A DNA stretch of 64,000 bases from contig CAIJLZ010000004.1 in the NCBI GenBank assembly GCA_903821605.1, positions 330,349-394,348 on the forward strand, written 5' to 3'. The DNA comes from an uncultured Sphingomonadales bacterium (GTDB lineage Bacteria; Pseudomonadota; Alphaproteobacteria; Sphingomonadales; Sphingomonadaceae). A model generated the notes under the pieces. That model had not been told where the DNA came from, did not search any database, and worked only from the letters and a program-made list of their open reading frames with translations. Each line of letters begins with the position of its first letter. The first letter of the stretch is position 1. A program made the translations under genes and the position numbers. This document shows, in pieces, positions 51,543 through 59,596 of the stretch.

Positions 51543-52421
51543 TCAGCTTCCAAGCGGCTTCATCAGTTCGATACGCACGCCATCGGGATCGGCGCCTTGT
51601 TGCAGTTCGACCGATGACATCACGACGTGCGCATCCTCGACAAAATGGCCTCCCCGTTGCGTCAGCTTGGTCGCCGTCGCATCGGGCGCGTCATCCCAAA
51701 AGGCAAGATGGGTAAGGCCGAACTGGTTGAGCTTGCGCCGCTCGCGCGGTCCGAAGCAGTCCGGTTCGAACACCTTGAGCAGTTCGATGACGTTGCCCTC
51801 GCTATCCTTCATCATCTGCGCACGCAGTTTGATGCCAGGCACCTCGTTGATCTTGCTGAGCCAGTCCATGCCCTCGTCGAGCACGTAATTCTCGACAGGG
51901 GAGAAGCCGAGCTCTTGATAAAAGCCGATCGAGACATCGATATCGTTGACGCAGATCCCGCTGTGCGAGAAGCGGCCGGGAACGGCTTGGGCATGCATGA
52001 GTTCGACGCGCACGCCGTCCGGATCAGTGCAATAAAGCAGCGTCGTGCCCCCCTCGGGGTAATGGGCGCGTGTCTCCTCATGCACAGCGCCGCCGGCTGC
52101 CGCGATCTTCGCCGCCGCGGCATCTATATCATCGACATAGAAGGACAGGTGGACAAGGCCATATTGGAGTGTTGAGCGGCGCTCGCGGGGACCGAAAGAC
52201 TCCGGGCTGAGGAACTGAAGTAGCTGCAATACTGGTCCGTCACGGTGTTTGAGCATTTTACAGCGGAGCTGTACGCCGGCCAACTCCGTGGTCTGCTCGA
52301 TGTCCGGTCCGCTGACAGTGCCATCATCCTGATAGGGTGCGAAATCGAGTGCCTCGCAATAAAAGCGCTCTGATCGCGCAATGTCACTCACGCAAACGCC
52401 CCGGTGAGATAATCGCAACAT
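51543..52421 (-). CDS. Two-domain VOC-family protein (glyoxalase/extradiol dioxygenase fold)
   Basis: 292 residues, two similar VOC modules. Module 1: His6 in LSHRGVCVSDI, His91 in YGLVHLSFYVDDI and Glu140 in GVRVELMHA; module 2: His153 in FSHSGICVNDI, then FGLTHLAFWDD and GVRIELMKP. Thus each half has the His-His-Glu set that binds Fe(II) or another metal in this superfamily. Size and duplication are similar to type I extradiol dioxygenases, but sequence pairs such as SPESFGPRERRS and EPDCFGPRERRK repeated in both halves suggest a recent internal duplication and a different enzyme. The ATG at 52421 is preceded by AGGAG. Confidence 0.85.
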   Translation of the reverse strand: MLRLSHRGVCVSDIARSERFYCEALDFAPYQDDGTVSGPDIEQTTELAGVQLRCKMLKHRDGPVLQLLQFLSPESFGPRERRSTLQYGLVHLSFYVDDIDAAAAKIAAAGGAVHEETRAHYPEGGTTLLYCTDPDGVRVELMHAQAVPGRFSHSGICVNDIDVSIGFYQELGFSPVENYVLDEGMDWLSKINEVPGIKLRAQMMKDSEGNVIELLKVFEPDCFGPRERRKLNQFGLTHLAFWDDAPDATATKLTQRGGHFVEDAHVVMSSVELQQGADPDGVRIELMKPLGS

Positions 52422-52650
52422 GGTCCACTCCTGTTTATTGTGAGGCAAATTATTCTTCGATGAAGATTCCAATGGGGGTGCGAAACATCAAAAATAAACG
52501 TGTAATTGCATCAAAATAAATGAAAATATCGCGTATGAATGAGCGCTATGTCACTGGTTACACGCTGATCGGCCGCAACGTCGACTGCCCATGATAGGCG
52601 CAACGAACGAGATAGGGGGCAAACACCCGGTGAGAAATGGCAAATGCCCC

Positions 52651-54621
52651 TCATGGCAATGCATATGCCACCAGTGAATCGCCGGTCTTGGTCCCCAGAT
52701 ATTTGTGACCGCCCGCTGCGATCACCACGAACTGGCGGCCGTTCTTGGTCAGCCTATAGGTCATCGGCGTGGCCTGCCCGCCGGCTGGAAGCCGCGCTCG
52801 CCACAGCACCTCGCCGGTCTTTACGTCATAGCCGCGAAGGTAATTGTCGGTCGTCGCGCCGATGAAGGCGAGCCCCGATGCGGTGATGACCGATCCGCCC
52901 ATGTTGGGGACGCCCAGCTTTAGCCATAGCGGGAAGGGTGCCATATCGCGCGAGGTGCCCAGCGGCACAGTCCACAGCCGTTTGCCCGTGGTCAGGTCGA
53001 TGGCGATCAAATTGCCCCATGGCGGCCGGTTGCACGGTGCGCCCAGCGGCGACAGCAGCGGCTTCATCGTCACGGCATAAGGCGTGCCGGTGTTGGGCAG
53101 CACAGGCACGCTGGGATCGGTGATCTTCGCGGCCGTTGCGCGCGGGATCATCTTGACCACCGCCGCGACTTGCGTGGTGTTGGCGATCAGCACCTTGTGG
53201 ATGGGGTCAATGCTGATCCCGCCCCAATTGGATGCACCCATGAAGCTGGGGAACACGATTGTTCCCTGCTCCGATTGCGGCGTGAACGTGCCCTGCCAGC
53301 GATACTGGCGGAATAAGTCCCGACACTTACCCCGGTCCCACGGCGTAAACCCCCACATATCGCTATCGCTGAGCGATGCATTGCGCACGACATAGGCCGA
53401 GTTGGCGGGCACCGGCTGCGTGGGTGAAAGTTGCTCACCTGGTAGCGCGCCCGCCTGTGGCACGGGCATTTCGTTTACTGGGACCAGTGGCTTGCCCGTG
53501 CGCCGGTCAAGAATGAAGATATGGCCCTGTTTGGTTGCCTGCGCCACGGCAGGCACCGGTCCAGCGGGGCTGGGCATATCGAACAGCACGGGCTGCGCGG
53601 GCACGTCATAATCCCAGATATCGTGGTGCACCGTCTGAAACCGCCAGCGCACCGCCCCGGTCTTCGCGTCCAGCGCAACGACCGAGGACGAAAAATAATC
53701 CAGCCCCTTGCGATCCACGCCATAAAAATCGGGCGCGGCATTGCCGGTGGGCACGATCACCGCATCGGTTAACGGGTCATAAGTCATCGGCGCCCAGACA
53801 TTGGGTGTCGCGCGCACATAGGTCTCGCCCTTGGGTGCAGCCTGCGCGTCGGTCATGCCCGGCGGCAGGGGGTTCCACGCCCACATCTGTTTGCCGCTTA
53901 CCGCGTCGAACGCGCGGACCACGCCCGCTGGCGTGGTGCTGCGCATGTTATCGGGAATCCGCCCGCCCACTACCACCAGATTGCCCGCGATCACGGGGGC
54001 GGACGAAATCGCCAGATCACCCGGCTCCTGCGCGCCCAGTCCCTGCTTGAGATCAAGCATCCCATGATCGCCGAACCCGGTACAACGTCGCCCGGTCGCG
54101 GCATCCAGCGCGATCATCCGTCCGTCGAGCGTACCTGCAAAAATGCTGCTGCGGCACAGGCTTCCCTGTGGCGCCGCCTCGTTGCGGTGATAGGTCACGC
54201 CCCGGCAGTTGATCAGATAGGTTTTGCTATAGTTCGCCTCCGCGCGATGCAGCCAGATCTGCCGCCCGGTTTCGGGATCGATGGCGGCAATGCGGCCGGT
54301 GCCCGAACAGACGAATAATTTGCCTTCGGCCGTGATCGGTGTTGCCTCGAACGTCGGTGAACTGGGCTCTACCGTCGGGTCCACGCCGATGTGATAGGTC
54401 CATGCGGGCTTCAGCGCCCACACATTGGCGGGGGTGATCTGGGTGAGCGTTGAAAAATGCTGGCCACCTACGCTGCCCCCGGTCACATCCCAACCCGCGA
54501 TAGGGCCGGAATAGTCGATGGCTGGGGCAGGGCGGAGCCAGTTTTCCGACCAGATGGTCCATCCGCCCGCCGCAACCAGTGCTGCCGCGCCCAGCCGCAG
54601 CATCATCTTTGCCTTGCCCAT
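52651..54621 (-). CDS. PQQ-dependent dehydrogenase, glucose/quinate/shikimate type
   Basis: 656 residues. One N-terminal membrane segment (LGAAALVAAGGWTIW) anchors an eight-bladed quinoprotein propeller facing the periplasm. Tryptophan-docking motifs such as AIDPETGRQIWLH, AFDAVSGKQMWAW and ALDAKTGAVRWRF are present, as is the catalytic HDIWDYDVPAQP (Asp) and GASNWGGISIDP. It lacks the five-helix membrane domain of Gcd, resembling the shorter members of the family that need a separate electron acceptor. Substrate may be an alcohol, sugar or cyclic polyol. PQQ synthesis genes are not in the window. The ATG at 54621 has GGAGAG before it; another is 12 bases upstream. Confidence 0.88.
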   Translation of the reverse strand: MGKAKMMLRLGAAALVAAGGWTIWSENWLRPAPAIDYSGPIAGWDVTGGSVGGQHFSTLTQITPANVWALKPAWTYHIGVDPTVEPSSPTFEATPITAEGKLFVCSGTGRIAAIDPETGRQIWLHRAEANYSKTYLINCRGVTYHRNEAAPQGSLCRSSIFAGTLDGRMIALDAATGRRCTGFGDHGMLDLKQGLGAQEPGDLAISSAPVIAGNLVVVGGRIPDNMRSTTPAGVVRAFDAVSGKQMWAWNPLPPGMTDAQAAPKGETYVRATPNVWAPMTYDPLTDAVIVPTGNAAPDFYGVDRKGLDYFSSSVVALDAKTGAVRWRFQTVHHDIWDYDVPAQPVLFDMPSPAGPVPAVAQATKQGHIFILDRRTGKPLVPVNEMPVPQAGALPGEQLSPTQPVPANSAYVVRNASLSDSDMWGFTPWDRGKCRDLFRQYRWQGTFTPQSEQGTIVFPSFMGASNWGGISIDPIHKVLIANTTQVAAVVKMIPRATAAKITDPSVPVLPNTGTPYAVTMKPLLSPLGAPCNRPPWGNLIAIDLTTGKRLWTVPLGTSRDMAPFPLWLKLGVPNMGGSVITASGLAFIGATTDNYLRGYDVKTGEVLWRARLPAGGQATPMTYRLTKNGRQFVVIAAGGHKYLGTKTGDSLVAYALP

Positions 54622-54766
54622 CCCGCTCTCCATGTTCTTTTAGGGCATGACATTGTGCATGGTGGCGGCTTGTTACAGCCCCCAAATGGGGGGTCGCTTA
54701 CCTCAAACGGCGGATTACGCAGCCGCACAATCTGCCAAGCGCTGCATGCGCGCTTGCAACGCCCGC

Positions 54767-55276
54767 TTAGGTGGAAATAAAATCTATGGGAATCATGGGG
54801 TTGAACGTCTCGATCGTGGCCCCGGTGACAACCGTTTCCAGCCGGTGGACGATCCGCCACTGGCCGTCGATCCGCTGATAGCTGACGTTATAATATCCCT
54901 TGGCGTGCCGTTCCCCTGAATAGACATCGCCCGGACGGAACACCCCGACCCATTGGAAATGAACCTGCGCGCGTGCGCTGTCGCCGTCCAGTTGCAGGCG
55001 GGGCAGGTGCATGAAATGCAAACCCCGATAGAAATTGCCGACCTCGTCGCAGAATGCCTTAAGGTTGTCCGTGCCCCGGATGATTCTGGCCGGCTGATTG
55101 CCCACTGCGACCATTTCGAACGCCCCGTCCGGCGCGAAGATGGCCGCCCAGCCCGCCGCATCGCCGCCATCCCACGAACGCGCATATTCGCCCTCCAGAT
55201 CGTAGATTGCCAGCCGGTCTTCCGCTGCGGAAAGGCGCGCACGAATTTCTCCCATTCCGGCCTGTGCTTCAGTCAT
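54767..55276 (-). CDS. SnoaL-like NTF2-fold protein
   Basis: 169 residues. NTF2-fold family with N-terminal LSAAEDRLAIYDLEGEYARSWDGGD and WAAIFAPDGAFE, the opening pattern shared by SnoaL-like domains and small dioxygenase beta-subunit relatives; GLHFMHLPRLQLDGD and YNVSYQRIDGQWRIVHR close the sheet. Such proteins act as dehydratases, isomerases or hydroxylase partners in aromatic or polyketide metabolism. The ATG at 55276 has GGGGAG six bases before it, whereas the ATG at 55282 lies directly on that sequence. Same strand as the PQQ dehydrogenase gene 145 bases downstream. Confidence 0.8.
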   Translation of the reverse strand: MTEAQAGMGEIRARLSAAEDRLAIYDLEGEYARSWDGGDAAGWAAIFAPDGAFEMVAVGNQPARIIRGTDNLKAFCDEVGNFYRGLHFMHLPRLQLDGDSARAQVHFQWVGVFRPGDVYSGERHAKGYYNVSYQRIDGQWRIVHRLETVVTGATIETFNPMIPIDFIST

Positions 55277-55500
55277 CCTCATCTCCCCATTTGAATTTTA
55301 CGGGACCATTTTGGCCAGCCGCTCACAGACTGGCCCGCGTTGATCGTTATTCCATAATTGGGCGCTGTCAGTCTAACCGCAACTTGCCTCCGACTGGCAA
55401 AGCGATCGCAGGCACTCACCGCTTGACCTTATTTCGGCGATTATGCGCGGATGATCCGATTTAGCTGGCGGAGGCGCTTGCTTCCTCCGCCTGCTCAGGA

Positions 55501-57579
55501 TCAGAACTTCACCCGGACGGTGAAACGGGCGTTGATTGGTGCACCGGGCGTGATGTTATTGTTGTTGTGAGCGTCGGCAAAATATTCCTTGTCGAGGATA
55601 TTCTCGACATTGATTTGAAACTCCACCTTGTCGCTGGCCCGGATAAACAGGGCGGCATCCACCCGCGTGAAGTTCGGCAGGCGCGTGGTTGTTGCCGATG
55701 AGCGGATCGCCGCAAACTGGCTCGATTGATGCACCACGCCCAGACCTGCGCCGATGCTGTGGTTGAAATCGTAGCGGTTCCACAGCGCGAACTGATGTTT
55801 GGGCACCTGCGCCAGCCGTACAAAGTCATTCCCACGCAGCTTGGCATCCTGATAGGTGTAACCGCCAGTTATCTGCCAGCCTCGGGCAATCCGCCCCGTC
55901 AACGCCAGTTCCGCGCCTTTGGTGCGGGTGCCGCCGACATTGATCGTGGCGGTGACATTGTCGGGATCGGGCGTGGTGGCATTGCGCCGGTCCAACTGGA
56001 ACAGGGCGAGCGTCACGTTCAGATCGTGATGGATGTCCCATTTGGCACCCACTTCGTAATTGGTGAATTTTTCCGGGGCCAGATTCTGCTGCGTTGCTGT
56101 CATCGTCAGGAACTGATCGCCTGATCGCGGCAGGAATGACTGGCTGTAGCTGCCGTAGATCGAGATGTTTTCCTGTGGCTTGAGAATGAGGCCGAGGCGC
56201 GGAGATATTTTTGCATCCGTGCGGGCAAAGGGACGGGGCGTGCCGATGCGGTCGGTCCCCTGGATCTCGAACCGGTCATAGCGCAGTCCGACGACAACAT
56301 CGATATAGTCGCTGAAGCTGATCTGATCCTGCGCATAAGCGGAAAAGAACTGGACGTTCGAGGTCGTATCACGGGCGAGCGCGCCAAAGATGGCCGTCGG
56401 ATAGACGATATTGGCGAGGTTCAGCGTGCTGCTTGATAGCGTGCCGTTGCGGCGCTGGTTCGTTGAACCCTGATCGCCATATTCCAGACCGAGCAAAATC
56501 TTGTTGCCGATTGAGCCGAGGTTGAGATCCCAGACAAGGTTGCTTTGGGCCATGAAGTTCTGGCGCGCGGTGGGGTCGGTATAGCTGGAAAGTGCGACGG
56601 TGCCGGTCTGGCTGGTGGCGGCGCCATTGGCGTAGACGTTGGTATAATATTTGTCATAGTCGCCATAGAGCATGGTGGTCGACCAATCGAGGTTTTCAGC
56701 CAGCTTACCGTCAAGCCGCGCCTTCACGATATGGGCCTTCAGCCCCGCGCGGTTCACATCGGGCGTGCCAAAAAATGTGTCGCGATACCCGGTGATTGGG
56801 CGGTTGGGCTGGCCGGGTGTCGTGGCAATCGAAGGGATGCCGCGATCTGTCACGCGGTCGTCATTGACATATTCATAGGACAGGCCGGCCTTCCAGCCAC
56901 CACCAAGATCAACCGCCACATGGGGGTTGATCGCATAGCGTTCACCGTTGAAATCATCCCGATGGTTGTTCAGTTTTTCGTAATTGGCGTTGAGGCGGAA
57001 CGCCGCATTGTCGGTGAGCGGTGCGTTGATATCCGATGCAATATCCCACGCGCCGAAGCTGTTGACACTTGAAGTGCCGCCGATTGCCAGCCTGTCAGTG
57101 GTGGGCGACTTCTGAACGCGGTTGATGATGCCGCCACTGCCACCGCGCCCAAAAATCAGGGCAAACGGGCCTTTAAGGATTTCGACCCGTTCGATATTAT
57201 ACAGGCTGCGATAATATTGCACGTCGTCACGCACGCCATCGATGAAGAAGTCGGCGGTCGTGTTCTGACCACGCAGGGTGATCTGGTCGCGATTGCCTTC
57301 GCCTTGGCCCACAGTGGCGCCGGGTACGTAGCGCAGGACATCGGCCATGCTGCGCTGGGCCTGATCGTCGAGCCGTTCGCGGGTAATAACGGTTACGGAC
57401 TGCGGTATATCGATAAGGGGCGTGTCGATCTTGGTGGCCGTCACCGAATTGGTCGCGAGATAGCCATCGGACCTACCCGTCACGATGATCACGCCACCGT
57501 CTTCGTTTTCCACTTCGCTGGCGCAAGCATGTCCGGATGCCACCATCAACGCGGTGGAAATGAGCAACAGATTTTTCAT
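55501..57579 (-). CDS. TonB-dependent siderophore receptor (catecholate type)
   Basis: 692 residues. Signal peptide ends near GHACA. Plug domain with SVTVITRERLDDQAQRSMAD, RYVPGATVGQGEGNRDQITLRG and FFIDGVRDDVQYYRSLYNIE; barrel ends with RFTVRVKF, terminal Phe. The TonB-box-like VIIVTG lies near residue 30. The plug motifs are those of the Fiu/FepA-like ferric siderophore group. Regulation by iron is supported by a Fur-like box just upstream. It follows an accessory catabolic group on the same strand. Confidence 0.92.
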   Translation of the reverse strand: MKNLLLISTALMVASGHACASEVENEDGGVIIVTGRSDGYLATNSVTATKIDTPLIDIPQSVTVITRERLDDQAQRSMADVLRYVPGATVGQGEGNRDQITLRGQNTTADFFIDGVRDDVQYYRSLYNIERVEILKGPFALIFGRGGSGGIINRVQKSPTTDRLAIGGTSSVNSFGAWDIASDINAPLTDNAAFRLNANYEKLNNHRDDFNGERYAINPHVAVDLGGGWKAGLSYEYVNDDRVTDRGIPSIATTPGQPNRPITGYRDTFFGTPDVNRAGLKAHIVKARLDGKLAENLDWSTTMLYGDYDKYYTNVYANGAATSQTGTVALSSYTDPTARQNFMAQSNLVWDLNLGSIGNKILLGLEYGDQGSTNQRRNGTLSSSTLNLANIVYPTAIFGALARDTTSNVQFFSAYAQDQISFSDYIDVVVGLRYDRFEIQGTDRIGTPRPFARTDAKISPRLGLILKPQENISIYGSYSQSFLPRSGDQFLTMTATQQNLAPEKFTNYEVGAKWDIHHDLNVTLALFQLDRRNATTPDPDNVTATINVGGTRTKGAELALTGRIARGWQITGGYTYQDAKLRGNDFVRLAQVPKHQFALWNRYDFNHSIGAGLGVVHQSSQFAAIRSSATTTRLPNFTRVDAALFIRASDKVEFQINVENILDKEYFADAHNNNNITPGAPINARFTVRVKF

Positions 57580-57617
57580 ACAAGCCCCCTGTGAGCGATT
57601 CGATCAATGGAGCTGTT

Positions 57618-57636
57618 GCTAATGATATTGCGAATG
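57618..57636. promoter_or_regulatory. Fur-like box upstream of the siderophore receptor
   Basis: GCTAATGATATTGCGAATG matches the 19-base GATAATGATAATCATTATC consensus at 12 of 19 positions and lies about 40 bases before the receptor ATG. An overlapping imperfect dyad TTGCGAAT...TTTGCAA adds support. Confidence 0.5.
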
Positions 57637-57827
57637 GTTTGCAAATAATAGATTTGATAAGAGTGCAGAATGTCCCGGCCACGGGCATCATGGCCTGCGG
57701 CTCCTGAGTGACTTGTGGCAGGGTTATAACCTACTGGTCCACGACACCGACCGACCATAGCTCCCCGCACTCGCTTGCGCGGACCGGCGCATAAGTCAGG
57801 AATTCGCCATATCCTTGTCGAAGATGG

Positions 57828-57845
57828 CTGTCATTGCGTCCTCAT
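57828..57845 (+). promoter_or_regulatory. Weak PHO-box-like repeat before the acyltransferase gene
   Basis: CTGTCAT at 57828-57834 is a perfect half-site; the second unit at the correct 11-base spacing (TCCTCAT, 57839-57845) matches in four of seven positions. It lies 18 bases before the ATG, close for an activator site, so the assignment is tentative. Confidence 0.25.
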
Positions 57846-57862
57846 CTTGGTAAGGTTCTGCG

Positions 57863-58672
57863 ATGGGCGTCACGCAACCATTGAAACCCGTTGGCCGGGC
57901 CAGACATTCTCGTCGTCGTTGGGGTCATGCCAAGGCGGTCGCGGCCATGGGCATGGCGGTTGTGTTGGTACCGGCATGGTTGGTGGCACCAGCCGCATCT
58001 CCCTTGGGCATGACGCTGTCGCGCACATTCTTTCGGCTGTTGCTGATCGGTTTCGGCGTGCGCTGGCGCATCTATGGTGAGCCCGGCGATCCTTCTCGCA
58101 CCTTGTTTGTGGCCAATCATGTGTCGTGGGTCGATATTCCGCTACTTGGTAGCCAGCTAGATGCGGGTTTCGTTGCCAAGGAGGAAGTGCGGCGCTGGCC
58201 GGGGATCGGCAAGGCGGCGGCGCGGATTGGAACGGTGTTTGTCGATCGCCGCAACCGTCTTGCCGCCCATGCACAGGCCTCGGTCGTGCGCCAGCAATTG
58301 TCGCGCCAACGGGGCATGATCCTGTTTCCCGAAGGCACGACCGGTGACGGTTCAACCGTCCTTCCGTTTCGCAGCAGCTTGTTCGCTGCGGCGCAGCATG
58401 GCGACCTCGACGTGCAGCCGGTGAGCATCATCTATCGCCGCCGCGACGGGCAGGCGCTGGAGGGCGAGGAATGCGGCCGGATCGCCTGGATCGGTGATCA
58501 GGCCCTGTTGCCCCATGCGATCCAACTGGCTCGGCGTGGCCAATTGTTGGCCGAAATTTATTTCGAACCCATGTTAGCTGGCGGCGACCGCAAGCAAATG
58601 GCGCGGGACTGCGAGGACGTGATCCGGAACCGGATCAAAGGGCTTGCCCTACCGCTTAGGCGGCGCAGCTGA
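57863..58672 (+). CDS. PlsC-type lysophospholipid acyltransferase (possible OlsA)
   Basis: 269 residues. One or two membrane segments (AVAAMGMAVVLVPAWLVAP), catalytic HX4D in VANHVSWVDIP, FVDRRNR block and LFPEGTTGDGS glycerolphosphate-binding block. Acts in the inner membrane on lyso-lipids. It is convergent with, and overlaps by 17 bases, a GNAT acyltransferase of the OlsB type; such PlsC/OlsB pairs make ornithine lipids, so this protein may be OlsA, the O-acyltransferase. A role in ordinary phosphatidate synthesis is the alternative. Confidence 0.85.
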   Translation: MGVTQPLKPVGRARHSRRRWGHAKAVAAMGMAVVLVPAWLVAPAASPLGMTLSRTFFRLLLIGFGVRWRIYGEPGDPSRTLFVANHVSWVDIPLLGSQLDAGFVAKEEVRRWPGIGKAAARIGTVFVDRRNRLAAHAQASVVRQQLSRQRGMILFPEGTTGDGSTVLPFRSSLFAAAQHGDLDVQPVSIIYRRRDGQALEGEECGRIAWIGDQALLPHAIQLARRGQLLAEIYFEPMLAGGDRKQMARDCEDVIRNRIKGLALPLRRRS

Positions 58673-59444
58673 ACCGCGATAGGTAACGCTGCGCGATGTT
58701 GACGACCGGCATGACGATGCAGACATCGACTGTGTTGAACTGCCGATCGATGAACGCGCCATCGCCCACTTTTGCGCCAACCCGGAGATAGCCCTTGATC
58801 AGCGGCGGCAAGGCCATCATCGCGCGACGTTCATCATAGCTCCCATCGGCCAAGCGCTCCAGCGGCTCAAAGCAGTTGGCATGGGCCTGCGGGCGGGCGG
58901 GTTCGTCTGCCAGATGACGATGATAGAGATAGGATAACGCCGGGGCGTGGCTGTCTGGGTCTGCGCCCGAAAATGACGCGCAACCGAACATCAACCGGAT
59001 ATCATGGCGCGCGATGTAATCCGCGATACCGCGCCATAGCAGCGAGATCGTGGCGCTCGTGCGATATTCGGGAAGGATGCAGGAGCGACCGAGTTCCAGT
59101 AGCTCGCCTTGGGCGCCCGGTTGATTGGCGAGCGGTGCAAGGTCGAATTCGCGGGCTGAGTAAAATCCGTGATGCCGTCGGGCGACACTTTCGCGCAGCA
59201 GGCGATAGGTGCCGATGACCTGATCACCCTTGGGGCGTGCTTCATCAATCACGAGCAGGTGGTCGCAAAGGATGTCGAATTCGTCGGCATCCATCTGCAA
59301 CAGGGCCGAAGGATCCGACGCTGCGCCCATTTCAGCATAAAATACCCGCCAGCGGAGACGCTGGGCGGCCTGAAGATCGTCTTCATTCTCGGCCAGACGC
59401 AGCGTGATCCGGTTCTCGGTATGGATCGCAGGCATATTGGTCAT
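58656..59444 (-). CDS. olsB: OlsB-type ornithine N-acyltransferase (GNAT fold)
   Basis: 262 residues. LRLAENEDDLQAAQRLRWRVFYAEMGA and DADEFDILCDHLLVID are the characteristic blocks of OlsB, which adds a 3-hydroxyacyl chain from acyl carrier protein to the alpha-amino group of ornithine. ELGRSCILPEYRTSATISLLWRGIADY is the acetyltransferase-like core. Paired with the PlsC-type gene on the other strand it suggests ornithine-lipid synthesis, a membrane lipid without phosphorus used when phosphate is scarce. Related hemolysin-type acyltransferases with unknown substrate are the alternative. Confidence 0.75.
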   Translation of the reverse strand: MTNMPAIHTENRITLRLAENEDDLQAAQRLRWRVFYAEMGAASDPSALLQMDADEFDILCDHLLVIDEARPKGDQVIGTYRLLRESVARRHHGFYSAREFDLAPLANQPGAQGELLELGRSCILPEYRTSATISLLWRGIADYIARHDIRLMFGCASFSGADPDSHAPALSYLYHRHLADEPARPQAHANCFEPLERLADGSYDERRAMMALPPLIKGYLRVGAKVGDGAFIDRQFNTVDVCIVMPVVNIAQRYLSRFSCAA

Positions 59445-59596
59445 CGGGCTCCCCCTCGTTACTGACCGGCAACCTAGCTGGGCTTTGTGACTGGAATGAT
59501 GCGGAAATATTTCAATTATTTTTCAAGAAAAAGTCTTTGTGACTTGGGTGAGCCGCGTGCGGTGGGTTGCCCGCCCTTGCTCGTCTTGGTCCGATC

